The position numbers and the translations under genes are program-made. Below are positions 21,686 through 31,751 of a stretch of 64,000 nucleotides of DNA, one piece after another. Location: positions 58,188,288-58,252,287 of the forward strand of contig OZ023270.1 in assembly GCA_964006375.1 (NCBI GenBank). Reading direction: 5' to 3'. The first letter of the stretch is position 1. Each line of letters starts with the position of its first letter. The DNA is from Tillus elongatus (taxonomy: Eukaryota; Arthropoda; Insecta; Coleoptera; Cleridae). A model generated the notes under the pieces. That model was not told the DNA's origin, made no database searches, and worked only from the letters and a program-made list of their open reading frames with translations.

Positions 21686-24600
21686 CTATACTTTGATTTT
21701 CATATTTTTGATATGTTTGTTTAAAGCTTTAAATATTTCTATATTATTTGTGGCTAATAGTTGAGCTAGGTTAAAGGGTTTATTTACAGAAAGTTTTTGG
21801 ATAATTAACGAAAATGTTTCTATTTCGTCCTTTCTTAATATACATGATAACATGACATGTTCGATATCTCCATATTCCATACACTCACAATGTGGACTGT
21901 CTTTTAATCTAATTTTAAACAAATAGGCTGGACATAATGCATGATTAGTTCTTAAACGACATATATTTTTTATTTCCTCTTTTGAGAAGTTTCCATAATA
22001 AAACCACGGTTTAGAGGGGAGTTCCGGCTGAATACGCTTATACATTTCCCCAGCTTTATCAGATGTATAATTTATTTGCCATAGTTGTTTCTGTCTTTTT
22101 GTAATCGTACTATAGTAATCTGAATATGGAGTTTTGTATTCTGCCTTCTCTCCCCTATCCACCGCCATCTTCGCAATTTCGTCAACAGTCTCATTGTGCT
22201 GTATGCCACAATGACCCCTTAACCATGCTATAGTTACAAGTTGGCCACTATTTTTCATAGAATGTATTTTATTAACAATTAACTGAATTACATAATTCCC
22301 AATGGGGTGAAAACACACATTCTGAATTTTCTGAACGGCACCTTTACTATCTGTTATAATTATGGCTTGGTTTATTTGTTTCTCCTCAATATATTCAAGA
22401 GCTTCATTTATTGCAATAAGTTCTGCCGTGTATATGGACATGTGTTCTTCTAAACAAAGCATTTTTTGTTTATTGGCAATAGGATCGTAACAAGCACAGC
22501 CGGTTTTGCTATCCATTTTGGAACCATCTGTATATATTTCATATGTTTCTGGAAAGAGGGTTTCCAGATCAAGCCTGAACGCTATATTTCTAACTGCCTT
22601 TGGAAGATTTTTATAGTCTTGGAAGAAAAATGTATTAATAGATCCTCTTACAGATGGAACAACGTTGTGATCTAAATGTAGGTTTTCATGGAAAATGTTA
22701 TCTGCCATATTAAGCAGATGCTCATATGCCTCTACCATTGGTATACTTTTTGCTTTTTGCCATTTCTTATGAGTTAGATCCGCGATAAATAGTTGATGTA
22801 TTGTTTTTATTAATGTGGCATTTTTGGACATAGTTTTAATTAAAAATCTTTCAGTGAGAATATTTCTTCTAAAACTAAGTGGCAATTCTCCCGACTCAGC
22901 TGTGACTGCACAAACTGGTGTTGATCTAAGTAAACCCAAACATAATCTCAAACACTTATTCTGTACAATGTCTAGCTTTTTGAGATGTGTATTCGCTGCT
23001 TGCCCATAAAATATACATCCATAGTCAATTATTGTTCTTATATATGACTTATATATTAATAAGGCTACGGTTGCATCTGCTCCCCATTTCGTGCTTGTAA
23101 CCATTCTTAAGATATTCGTGCCTTTTTCTGCTTGGGATATAAGATCTTGTATGTGCTCCTTCCATAATAGCTTTCTGTCTATTCTAACGCCCAAAAACTT
23201 AATGGATGGTGATATTTGTATTTTATAATTTGATAATACTATTTCTGTTGGAATACGATGTTTTTTGCTGAAGATGCACACTTGCGTTTTTGTATGGGAT
23301 AGGGTAAGACCGTTATTGCTCATCCAGTCATTAAGATCGTCATATGCTTTTTTAATAATTAACATCCCTGAGTTAATGTCCTGATGGGAAGCATAAATGC
23401 AGATGTCATCCGCGTACTGAAGGACTTTAATGTTGTTCAGATTTTTTTCCATTTCCGTTGTATATAAAACGTATAGCAAGGGGCTCAATATACCACCTTG
23501 AGGAAGTCCTTTGTTGGTCAATCTTGGCCCTAGTATGTCGTTATCTGCCCGTACGTATATTAGTCTATTGGTATACAGTGACACAACTCTGTGACTAAAG
23601 CTTGGTGGAATTCCTAATGATGTCATTTTTCTCACTAGCATGCTTAGGTTAATGTTATCATAAGCCCCGCAAACATCTAAAAATGCAGCTACTATAGATT
23701 TTGAGTTGGTAAAGGACATGTTAACATCTGTGATTAAATGTGCTATGCTTTCGTTAACTGAATGCCCTTTTCTAAAGCCAAACTGGGTTTTTGGGAAAAT
23801 ATTGTTGTTTTCTAACCAACCTTCTAATCTACGTTTTAACATTCGTTCAAACGTTTTTAATATACACGAGGCTAAAGAGATTCCTCTGTAAGACTCTGGG
23901 CTTAGCGGATCTTTCCTTGGTTTTAAAAATGCTAATATAATATAGATCTTCCATTCCTGTGGAAAATTCGCAGTCTGCCAGATCTCTTTCATTATCTTTA
24001 ACAAAACATGCTTTGCTTGAATAGGTAGATTTGTCAACATCGCATAGTGTATTTGATCATGCCCTGGTGCAGTATTGTGTGTTCTTTTCAAACTACATTC
24101 TAATTCTTCTATACTAAATGGTCGAAGTAGAGGATGATTATTATGTCCTTCCGAAATTCCTGCTGTTCTTATTTGTGCTTCGACCCAAGGAGGAGCCAAC
24201 TTGTTTAAAAATGCCTCGGCCACTGATTTAGAGATTGCTGTTTTTCTAATAGCCTGACTGTTACTTAGACATTTGATCTGTTGCCAAATATCGCCCAAAG
24301 GTGTTCTTTTAGAAAGTTTATTACAGTAGTCTTGCCATGTCTTTCTTTTGCTTTGTAGAATAATTTTCTTTGTTATTGCCACTGCTTCATTATATCTAGT
24401 AAAGTTTTCATAGTTCGAATGTCTTTTATATTCGGATAGTCTGCTTTTTTGCAACATGATGGCTTTTTCACATTCTTCACTCCACCAAGATTTACCAAAA
24501 TATTTTTTATTTTCATTGGATACCGCTCTCACTACCGGCACCGACTGTTCACTGGCATTTTCCAGCATTAAAACAAAATCTTGATATTTCCAATTATGGT

Positions 24601-25360
24601 TTGATTTTTCCTTTAAAGTGTCGGTAACACCCTGTGAGAACGCCATCCAATCGGCCTTACGTATATTCCACCTACTATTTCTCATATATCTATTATTATT
24701 TAATTTTTCAACATTATTTACCACGAACAAAATTACAAAATGATCAGAACCTAAAGTTTCATCAATAACATTCCAACTAATTTGCGGCACTATATCTGGA
24801 GTACTTAGCGTTAAATCTATAGCTGATCTACTTTTACTAAAGGGTTTGGGCAGCAAGGTTGGTTTTCCGTCATTTAGATATACAAGATGACAATCTTCTA
24901 TGGCTGATAAAAGCGCCTCGCCTTTGCTATCGCTCCAAGTACTTCCGAAGGCCAAGTGATGTGCATTGTAATCTCCCCCAACTATAAATGGTTTACTAAA
25001 GCTATTAAATGTGCTTTTCCACTGATCCTTCGTAACGGAATGACCAGCTGCAGCATATAATGAGTACAAATTAATTTTTTTATAATTTTCTAAAACTATG
25101 CAAGCAGAAACACACATTATGCCCCCTAATTTTGCAAAACCTTTCGTTTCTGTGTAAACAATATTATTTTTAACGAGGATCGCTACCCCCGCCTTACCAT
25201 CATCTCTATCTTGCCTTAGAATATTGTAGCCGGAAAAGTGTACATAACAATTAGGTTTAAACCAAGTTTCTGATAACAAAGCGATGTCAACGTCATTATC
25301 ATATAAATATTTTTCTAGGCTTCCCTTATTAGAAAGGGCTGACCTAGAGTTCCATTGCAT
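21686..25360 (-). CDS. LINE ORF2: endonuclease, reverse transcriptase and RNase H
   Basis: An intact 1224-residue polyprotein. Residues 1-230 form an APE-type endonuclease (SETWF near 31-35, GGDYNAHH near 128-135, SDHF near 210). The reverse transcriptase spans about 430-720, with FLDVCGAYDNI holding the first catalytic Asp, GLPQGGILSPLL, and YADD near 648-651. An RNase H domain follows (YTDGSK near 942, the Glu in YTAELIAINEAL, TDSKGAV, and GHCGIQHNETVDEIAK near 1053). A Cys/His cluster (HCECMEYGDIEHVMLSC) lies near the C-terminus. The protein nicks the target and copies the element's RNA there. All catalytic residues look intact, so ORF2 could be functional. The start ATG follows the ORF1 stop by 5 bases (TAAATATTATG), which suggests reinitiation. 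Confidence 0.93.
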   Translation of the reverse strand: MQWNSRSALSNKGSLEKYLYDNDVDIALLSETWFKPNCYVHFSGYNILRQDRDDGKAGVAILVKNNIVYTETKGFAKLGGIMCVSACIVLENYKKINLYSLYAAAGHSVTKDQWKSTFNSFSKPFIVGGDYNAHHLAFGSTWSDSKGEALLSAIEDCHLVYLNDGKPTLLPKPFSKSRSAIDLTLSTPDIVPQISWNVIDETLGSDHFVILFVVNNVEKLNNNRYMRNSRWNIRKADWMAFSQGVTDTLKEKSNHNWKYQDFVLMLENASEQSVPVVRAVSNENKKYFGKSWWSEECEKAIMLQKSRLSEYKRHSNYENFTRYNEAVAITKKIILQSKRKTWQDYCNKLSKRTPLGDIWQQIKCLSNSQAIRKTAISKSVAEAFLNKLAPPWVEAQIRTAGISEGHNNHPLLRPFSIEELECSLKRTHNTAPGHDQIHYAMLTNLPIQAKHVLLKIMKEIWQTANFPQEWKIYIILAFLKPRKDPLSPESYRGISLASCILKTFERMLKRRLEGWLENNNIFPKTQFGFRKGHSVNESIAHLITDVNMSFTNSKSIVAAFLDVCGAYDNINLSMLVRKMTSLGIPPSFSHRVVSLYTNRLIYVRADNDILGPRLTNKGLPQGGILSPLLYVLYTTEMEKNLNNIKVLQYADDICIYASHQDINSGMLIIKKAYDDLNDWMSNNGLTLSHTKTQVCIFSKKHRIPTEIVLSNYKIQISPSIKFLGVRIDRKLLWKEHIQDLISQAEKGTNILRMVTSTKWGADATVALLIYKSYIRTIIDYGCIFYGQAANTHLKKLDIVQNKCLRLCLGLLRSTPVCAVTAESGELPLSFRRNILTERFLIKTMSKNATLIKTIHQLFIADLTHKKWQKAKSIPMVEAYEHLLNMADNIFHENLHLDHNVVPSVRGSINTFFFQDYKNLPKAVRNIAFRLDLETLFPETYEIYTDGSKMDSKTGCACYDPIANKQKMLCLEEHMSIYTAELIAINEALEYIEEKQINQAIIITDSKGAVQKIQNVCFHPIGNYVIQLIVNKIHSMKNSGQLVTIAWLRGHCGIQHNETVDEIAKMAVDRGEKAEYKTPYSDYYSTITKRQKQLWQINYTSDKAGEMYKRIQPELPSKPWFYYGNFSKEEIKNICRLRTNHALCPAYLFKIRLKDSPHCECMEYGDIEHVMLSCILRKDEIETFSLIIQKLSVNKPFNLAQLLATNNIEIFKALNKHIKNMKIKV

Positions 25361-25365
25361 AATAT

Positions 25366-26076
25366 TTAACTTGAACTTTGTAAATTATTTAATATTCTTT
25401 CCAATGTGCCCTTTATACTACTTTTTGTGTTGTTATCTAAAGTTTCTATTTTGATACTATTTAAAAGTTCCTTTACCGAATTAGTAAAATAGTTACCCGG
25501 GTCCTCTCCTGCGGGGACCTGATATTGAGGAGGATATTTATTTTTAATAGGTTGGTTTAGATAATTATAGTTAACAAGTAGTTTACTGTGTTCTGGTGAA
25601 TATTGGCTGAAACTTTTCTGTTCCATTCTTTTTCGTTTTGTAGGGTTTTGATCTATACTTACGTATTGGCTTCCCGTATCTATGTTAGTTTTTTCTGAAA
25701 TGAATTGTTTTTTTGGAATAAAAGATTGGACTGATGCAAACTGAGATAATGAGCTTTGTTTTATTTCTGATTGTGTTGTTGGTTCTTGGCTAGTTTTAAT
25801 ATTACTTTTTAATAAAAAGCTGTAAGAATTATTGTATTTATGCGAAGCGTCCTTATAAGAAATGTTTTCCATCCCCATAATATTATGAATTGCTTTTTGT
25901 TTAGCAAATTCGGGACATAACTGGTGATCAGTAGCTTTATGCGCACCCCCACAGTGAACACAACATGAATGCTCAACATTTTCACACAGACTGTTTGCAT
26001 GTTCTCCTCCACAATTTTTACATCTTTCTTTTCCTCTACATTGGGAACTCAAATGGCCATACCTTAAACACTTCAA
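25366..26076 (-). CDS. LINE ORF1, C-terminal part with zinc knuckles (frame-shifted)
   Basis: This frame continues ORF1 after the break at 26088-26095. Just upstream of its first Met it reads CLKCLRYGHLSSQC, a CCHC knuckle, then CKNCGGEHANSLC and CCVHCGGAHKATDHQLC, so three Cys/His clusters that bind RNA in ORF1 proteins of I-type LINEs. The remaining 170 residues are low in motifs. It ends 5 bases before ORF2. Because its first knuckle begins before the Met, the natural product must be a fusion with the N-terminal part rather than a separate protein. Confidence 0.85.
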   Translation of the reverse strand: MKCLRYGHLSSQCRGKERCKNCGGEHANSLCENVEHSCCVHCGGAHKATDHQLCPEFAKQKAIHNIMGMENISYKDASHKYNNSYSFLLKSNIKTSQEPTTQSEIKQSSLSQFASVQSFIPKKQFISEKTNIDTGSQYVSIDQNPTKRKRMEQKSFSQYSPEHSKLLVNYNYLNQPIKNKYPPQYQVPAGEDPGNYFTNSVKELLNSIKIETLDNNTKSSIKGTLERILNNLQSSS

Positions 26077-26878
26077 ACATTGGATAATTTTTTTTAATGT
26101 ATGGCTCTACTTCAAAAACTATTTTTTCAATTACTACTTTTTTAGGTAATTTTTGGCCTTTAAATGTTATTAGAACGGATTGTGTATTTATAAATTTTAC
26201 TTTATTTTCCTCAAATACCCTTCTGCTTAACCTTTTAACCGCACTAACCTCAAAATACTCCCCATAAAGAGGTTTTATTAAATCTATTAATTCGTTTTCC
26301 GTAATATCCAAATCTACAAACCGTATAACGCCCTGTCTACATGCTAGAAACATTGGTATATAGGTCTCATAGTTATTTTGCATTAGATTTTTTGATTTGA
26401 CTAACATATTTGCACTTTCTGCCGAATTTAATGTAATTTTTATTTTATTTATTCCTATACTGCTAATATTATCTATATTTTCATGGATTGATGGTTCTAA
26501 ATTTTTTATTAACCGAGATGTTGCTATTTTGTGTAGTTTTCCTAGAAAACCTTCTTTTCTTTGCATATAAACTATAAATGGGCCACCTGTGTGTAAACTA
26601 TAAAAATATTGAGGTCTTATATTATTTTCATTTACATTTTCCACATATTTTGAATTTATATTATCACTGTTTATTGTTTTTGTACTTACTGATACCGGCT
26701 CTCCAATTGTATATCTCCTACCTTGTTTAATTAAATCAACACTATCCTTCTTACTTTCTATTTCCTGTTTCTTATCCATATTTACGTCGCCTAGGTCTTC
26801 ATCATCAATGAACATCGTTTCTAATAGTTGTTCACCTTTCCCCCTATCCGGCGGGTCTATTTTTTTCTTACCACTCAT
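26036..26878 (-). CDS. LINE ORF1, N-terminal part
   Basis: A 280-codon frame starting MSGKKKIDPPDRG. The first 90 residues are charged and probably disordered. The following region (FIVYMQRKEGFLGKLH, GINKIKITLNSAESAN, VIRFVDLDITENEL, SVLITFKGQKLPKKV) has the alternation of an RNA-binding fold seen in LINE ORF1 proteins. It ends 20 residues after an A8 run; with seven As the frame would continue into the zinc knuckles. The last residues (NYPMFEVFKVWPFEFPM) are therefore the knuckle region read out of frame. Either a one-base insertion or a slippage site. Confidence 0.85.
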   Translation of the reverse strand: MSGKKKIDPPDRGKGEQLLETMFIDDEDLGDVNMDKKQEIESKKDSVDLIKQGRRYTIGEPVSVSTKTINSDNINSKYVENVNENNIRPQYFYSLHTGGPFIVYMQRKEGFLGKLHKIATSRLIKNLEPSIHENIDNISSIGINKIKITLNSAESANMLVKSKNLMQNNYETYIPMFLACRQGVIRFVDLDITENELIDLIKPLYGEYFEVSAVKRLSRRVFEENKVKFINTQSVLITFKGQKLPKKVVIEKIVFEVEPYIKKNYPMFEVFKVWPFEFPM

Positions 26879-26965
26879 GTTACTATCACTTATTTCACAC
26901 GTTTAAAGTCGATCGATTTAAACAGCTACCGCTTTCAATCAGCAACCGACCCGAACTCGTGTAGG

Positions 26966-27191
26966 TGTAGATATAAGGAAAATGGATTAGATGTAAAGAA
27001 TGGTTAAAATGAACAAGCACTAAGTGTTGAGATTGTGATAAGAATGACAAATATACAACAACAGTGCATGCGTAGGACTATTATTATCAGTGTACATGAT
27101 TATTAAGAAAATAAATGACAGGCTTTCAAACCCACAAATAAGAAAGTCAAAATAGGACTGTAATGAACACTCAATCAAATTTGCGTGTGTG
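26966..27191. other. Intron sequence, nothing recognised
   Basis: Between the LINE 5' end and the SINE I see no further signature. Confidence 0.5.
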
Positions 27192-27542
27192 TTTTGTTTC
27201 TTTAACGTAGGCCTATTTCCGCGACTATGGCCAATCACCGACGCCAGGGGGCAGTTTCACCTCACTATCCTGGAATTTTTGCCGAACCCCTGCCTTTCTG
27301 TAAGGAGGGTAGGGATCTTTAACGTGCACAACATCGCATGGACACCGCGCCGACGGCTTTAAGCCTCCTCCGAAGGGCGGAACGTACACACATTCAATTT
27401 GCTCAAATACAATGCCAGAACCTCGGTTGATGTTGAAGTTACAGTTTGTACTGAAAAAGTGAAAGGAGAACCCTGGAATCGTTTCCAGTACCCTTCGGTT
27501 CAGAGGCACACGTTCTTACCCCTGAACCACCGAGGCTCTACA
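27192..27542 (-). mobile_element. tRNA-derived SINE, copy 3
   Basis: Minus-strand copy, close to copy 2 in sequence. GAGCCTCGGTGGTTCAGG and TTCAGGGGTAAGAACGTG form the head at the right end; the B-box position is mutated to GGAAACGATTCC. The tail is GAAACAAAACACAC at the left end. Confidence 0.8.
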
Positions 27543-27588
27543 CTCAACCAAAGTTATTTACAAACCAAGGAATTCATAAAACAGTGAG

Positions 27589-27592
<4 letters not shown>

Positions 27593-27656
<64 letters not shown>
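27593..27656. repeat. (TA)n microsatellite, left of the Gypsy element
   Basis: About 64 bp of TA repeats abutting the 5' LTR; the array continues at 38746 on the other side. Confidence 0.97.
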
Positions 27657-27659
<3 letters not shown>

Positions 27660-29923
27660 CACGAAGTGACGTAATGGCCATTAGAAATCTAATTAGTTAA
27701 CAGGGGAATAGATCCGTACCATCCGTATTTAATTTAATTTATTTTGTTATTAAAACATTCAATAAAATATAGTTTCCAAAAACGTCGCGAGATCGGAGGA
27801 AGGGTAAGGAGTATAGCGGGTTGAGGTCGCCCAGGCGAGTCCTGCGGCATGCGAAACGATGAAAGCGGGGACGGACGGGCTGGTCCACTGCATCAACCTA
27901 CGCGCACCGCGTGCGGCGCATAAGCTTCGGATGACTGAGGCCGCATCGAGGTCTGGATATATCGACTGTAACGCGCTCGACAAGTTAGTTCTTTTTCAGC
28001 AGTCGCAGGGGCCGTCACGGAGAGGAAGCAGCCACCGTCCGCGTCTTCGTTCTTGGTGTTCGGTTTTATGGTGTGTGTTTCAGTAGCGAATCCAGCAGGC
28101 CGACCGTGGGAGTTTAGTTCTCTTTCAGCGAGCGCAGAGCCAGGTCACAGAGATGAAGCAGCCACCGTCCGCGTCTTGATTCTTGGTGTTGGGTTTTATT
28201 GTGTATTTCAGGCCGGCCGTGGGAGAGTACGCCGCGATTCGTTAGGTGCACCAGCTTAGTAGAGTTAGCAGCTGTGGCAAGTAGAGAACGCCGTCTTCAG
28301 CAGGCCGCTCATTTCCGCTTTGTTTGGGTAGGTCGCTGTCTCTGTAGCAGTACGGTGGAGGGCCTGTATGAAAGGGGTTTTCCACGGATCGACGACTCTC
28401 TCTGGCGGCGAACACCTAGGCGCGCTTGGTGGCCTTCGCCAGAGGTGACGTTAAAAGTCCAGGTGTGGAAAAGATATTGAATGTTGTTGTGTTTGTTAGT
28501 GGTTTTATTTCAGAGAGACGGCCGCAAGGGAGCTTCGGATAAATAGGTCCATCGTTCGTTTCTGTCTGTATCCGCGGGGCGACCTGGGGGAGCCGGGGCT
28601 CGCGTTCCTTGGCTGGAGTCTTCCCGAGAGCGCGAGAGCACTGGCAAAGCGGCCGACTGCACGTTGATTTGAACCGGGGGGCGGTCTAGCCACGACCAAA
28701 TCATCCCAAAGCGGTCTCCCGTGGCGCAGCTCTCGTGCTCCTGGATCTGGACGCCAGCGGGGATATTTCGGGCTGCAGTAGGTCTCCACCACTCCTGGCA
28801 ATCGAAACAGTCTGGCGATACCCGGTGTCCCGACCGTCCGGCTGACATTATTGGGAAAACCTTGTCGTTTTCAGTCTTCGGGGGAAAAGCTTTATATGTT
28901 TCCGTCGGGAGACGCAAAGGGGTCGCGTTCCTGGGCTGGAGTCTTCCCGAGAACGCGAGAGCACTAGCAAAGCGGCCGACTGCACGTTGATTTGAACCGG
29001 GGGGCGGTCTAGCCACGACCAAATCATCCCAAAGCGGTCTCCCGTGGCGCAGCTCTCGTGCTCCTGGATCTGGACGCCAGCGGGGATATTTCGGGCTGCA
29101 GTAGGTCTCCACTATTCCTGGCGATCGAAACAGTCTGGCGATACCCGGTATCCCGACCGTCCTGAAGGCACCGTCTGGAGGCTGTGTTTTCTTTTAACTT
29201 GATAGTGAGGACTTCCTTTATTTTGTCGAGGGGAAATTTCCATCTCCCTAGGGAGACACTTCCTCCGGTCGTAGAGAGTCTGTACGAATGCAACGCATGC
29301 TTGAGGGTCCGTAATTAACCGACCACCTGTCCGGTGCCTTCCTTTGGCGATCCTGGGACGCTTCTGCCCGCTTACAACCCGCGAGTTTACCACCCCTATC
29401 CGTGATACCGTCCGTATAACTCGCGAATATTTCAGTTTCTGCCTCTGGTCTCTAATAAATTGATTAGTTGTCAAATAAGTTAGTTTAAACGTGGGGTATA
29501 CCGGGAGAATCCCTTGTGTAAATATTTCTTTGTATATATTTTGTAAATATTTCCCCACCAATACTTTTGTAAATAGATTATTTGTTTTATACGGTATTTC
29601 ATTTAAAGCTTCCCAACCAATCCACCCCAACGTAATACGTAACATCCTGTTCTCTAATACATAGGCCATAATTAAGGAGTCCTGAGGGACTTCTCCTGAG
29701 GACTTAGGTGAACCCTGTCTCCACTGAAGTTTACCCCGGGTCCGTGTATCTGTAAATAACAACCGAGGACAGAGATATAGTCCTGAGGGAGCGCAGCGTC
29801 TTCCTTTAAACCACGCTGCTGGCGCCTGAGCAAATCCCGTAAAAAGCCGTATTGATAAGGTTATCCCGTGGGAACCTCCCCATATTAGGGAAAGATAACC
29901 TTATCCCGATTTGACCCCTCACA
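27657..29923 (+). repeat. 5' LTR of the Gypsy element (2267 bp)
   Basis: Begins TGTCACGAAGTGACG, itself a short palindrome, and ends CCCCTCACA. It is unusually long and, from about 27780 to 29200, more GC-rich than the rest of the window. A block at 28600-28840 recurs at 28923-29162 (offset 323 bp). Several antisense and sense frames of up to 216 codons exist but none has a recognisable domain. Confidence 0.95.
28600..29162. repeat. Internal direct duplication in the 5' LTR
   Basis: About 240 bp starting CGCGTTCCTTGGCTGGAG at 28601 is repeated from 28924 with few changes, including the segment GTTGATTTGAACCGGGGGGC. The same pair occurs in the 3' LTR at 37424-37986. Confidence 0.85.
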
Positions 29924-29925
29924 AA

Positions 29926-29945
29926 TGGCACCTGCGAGCAGGGAC
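29926..29945 (+). other. Probable primer-binding site
   Basis: Two bases after the 5' LTR stands TGGCACCTGCGAGCAGGGAC, in the position and with the TGG start expected for pairing to the CCA end of a tRNA primer. The tRNA species was not identified. Confidence 0.65.
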
Positions 29946-30605
29946 CTAAGTTAGTAAATTAAATTAGAGAAAGGTGGATTTAGGGAAGTAGCCGTAAATA
30001 TTTTGAAATTTTTAAATTTTAATGTACATAGTTTATCGCTAATTGTGATAAGAGTTGTTGGAAAAGTGTAGATAAGATATGTTACACGTATCTTAGGAAT
30101 TCGGTATATTTTTAGTTTGAAACAGAGGCAGAATTTAAAAAGGAATTACAATATTGTTATCTACGATAACAATCGCCGTCTCATCAATACTTTGTGAAAA
30201 TGTGAACATTAATTTATTTTGCTTTTGATAGAATTATTTGTTAGCAGCTGTTGATCTTGCAATTTTTTTAAATAATAGTTGACTTTTTTTTCTTTCACGC
30301 TAGGTTCTAATGTTTGTTTACTGCATTACGTAATACGATTACATTCTTTAAGAGTAACATTTCTTTTAAGCAACATCCTCAGTTTAGCGTTAATATATAG
30401 TGTTTTTTTTTTTGGTTTCAACTTGTAGAGAATTTTGTTATTCCGAATTTTTGTTGTTTTGTATTTATATTTTTTTTGTGTTTTGTTTAAACACTACTGA
30501 TCAAGGGAAACTACTGTTACAAGTCCGACCCGTGTCATCCTAACATTGCGTTAACATCTTCGACAGCTTCGCAACGCCGTCTTGCCGCTTTACCGTTTGC
30601 ACTGA
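29946..30605 (+). other. Gypsy leader region, no gene
   Basis: AT-rich untranslated sequence between the primer-binding site and gag. An in-frame stop at 30603-30605 ends the upstream extension of the gag frame. Confidence 0.6.
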
Positions 30606-30773
30606 ACAACGTCAGACCCAAAAACGGACAAGGCCGTCGAGCCTGATCCTCAAGAGAAGTCCGACCCGGACCTATTTGACGGCCGGGTAGGATGGGTATA
30701 CAGGCTGAAGAAGCCTGAACTGGAAACAGAGTTAGCGAGGTTTTGCCTACGACCCCAGACAACGGTTGAAGAA

Positions 30774-31751
30774 ATGAGAAGGCAATTGATTAAATTTTTG
30801 CGTGAAGGAAGACCGCCGCACACCGAGGCAGCCTCACTGCCTAACGTTACCGCATCGCCGCCGTCGTCACCACGAACGGGAAACTTAATCGGGCACCTAA
30901 CACCGCCTACGCAAAAGCCATTCCCGCCGCCAATATCACCTGTGACCAAGACTACGACATTTCGGCAACCAGAACCACTCAATCTGTTTGCGTGGAACTT
31001 GCATTTCCAGGGCAGGTCTGACCCCGTAGCATTTTTAGAACGCATAGAAGAAATCCGCTTGCACTTTAACGTATCTTCGGACCGCCTTCTGCCAGTGTTG
31101 CCACAGGTCTTGGAAGGTCAAGCCTTGCTGTGGTATCGAAATAATAGGACTTACTGGACATCGTGGGAAGACTTTATCGAGGATTTCAAGCGTTTCTATT
31201 TCCCGACAAACTACTTCGTAGATTTAGAAGCTGAAATCAGTCGACGTTTACACAAAGCCGGTGAGCCCGTGTTCACTTACATAACAGAGCTGCAGACACT
31301 CATACGCCGGCACGGTAACATCAACAGGCAACAGGAATTGACTTGGTTACGAAGAAACCTGCGCCCAGAGTTCCGACAGATGCTCTGGAATTGCGACGTG
31401 CCAGACATACGTAGGTTCATAGAAAAAACAAAGGAAACTGAGGCGATGTTGAAGGAACTAAATGATACCAAGGAGGGCCCACCAAAGCCTAGCCGGCCTC
31501 CTTCGGATAAGCAAGAAAGTGGGAATACTAGTTCCCCCGCTAAGAGCCGTTTTACACCCCCGACTTCTCCTACGACTAACCGTCCGGAAACCAGTAAGCA
31601 GGTTCGTTTCGCGATGGAGCGTACGACTTGCTGGAATTGTGGTGAGACAGGACACATGAGAAGCCAGTGTCAGAAAGCACCACGACTGTTTTGTTCACGC
31701 TGTGGCAAGACAGGAGTGTTATCCCGGGATTGCAAATGTCCGGGAAACTAG
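30774..31751 (+). CDS. Gypsy Gag with zinc knuckle
   Basis: A 325-residue Gag from its first ATG. It has a capsid-like core (PLNLFAWNLHFQGRSDPVAF, FYFPTNYFVDLEAEI, ITELQTLIRRHG, ELTWLRRNLRPEFRQML), a Pro/Ser/Thr-rich linker, and a CCHC knuckle (CWNCGETGHMRSQC). A second one, CSRCGKTGVLSRDC, has Val in place of the His. The frame is open further upstream to 30606 and reads VGWVYRLKKPELETELARFC in a Gag-like way, so the true N-terminus may lie before 30774, although no ATG exists there. Gag packages the RNA into virus-like particles. It overlaps pol by 85 bp with pol in the -1 frame. Confidence 0.9.
   Translation: MRRQLIKFLREGRPPHTEAASLPNVTASPPSSPRTGNLIGHLTPPTQKPFPPPISPVTKTTTFRQPEPLNLFAWNLHFQGRSDPVAFLERIEEIRLHFNVSSDRLLPVLPQVLEGQALLWYRNNRTYWTSWEDFIEDFKRFYFPTNYFVDLEAEISRRLHKAGEPVFTYITELQTLIRRHGNINRQQELTWLRRNLRPEFRQMLWNCDVPDIRRFIEKTKETEAMLKELNDTKEGPPKPSRPPSDKQESGNTSSPAKSRFTPPTSPTTNRPETSKQVRFAMERTTCWNCGETGHMRSQCQKAPRLFCSRCGKTGVLSRDCKCPGN

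Larger units (their letters stand above)
21121..26965 (-). mobile_element. I-superclade LINE, nearly full length
   Basis: A minus-strand non-LTR retrotransposon with a 5' leader (about 26965-26879), an ORF1 (26878-25366) broken by one frameshift, a complete ORF2 (25360-21686), a 3' UTR and a repeated A-rich tail (21375-21121). The combination of a Gag-like ORF1 with zinc knuckles and an ORF2 with endonuclease, reverse transcriptase and RNase H points to the I, Nimb or LOA group. The exact 5' end and target duplication could not be fixed. Confidence 0.85.

Noticed and set aside
27859..28480. Sense frames in the LTR
   Set aside because: Arg/Ser-rich chance frames, present twice only because the LTRs are duplicates.
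28510..29762. Antisense frames of 200 and 216 codons in the 5' LTR (and their twins in the 3' LTR)
   Set aside because: No recognisable domain. The internal duplication explains the repeated peptide, and GC-rich DNA gives long chance frames.
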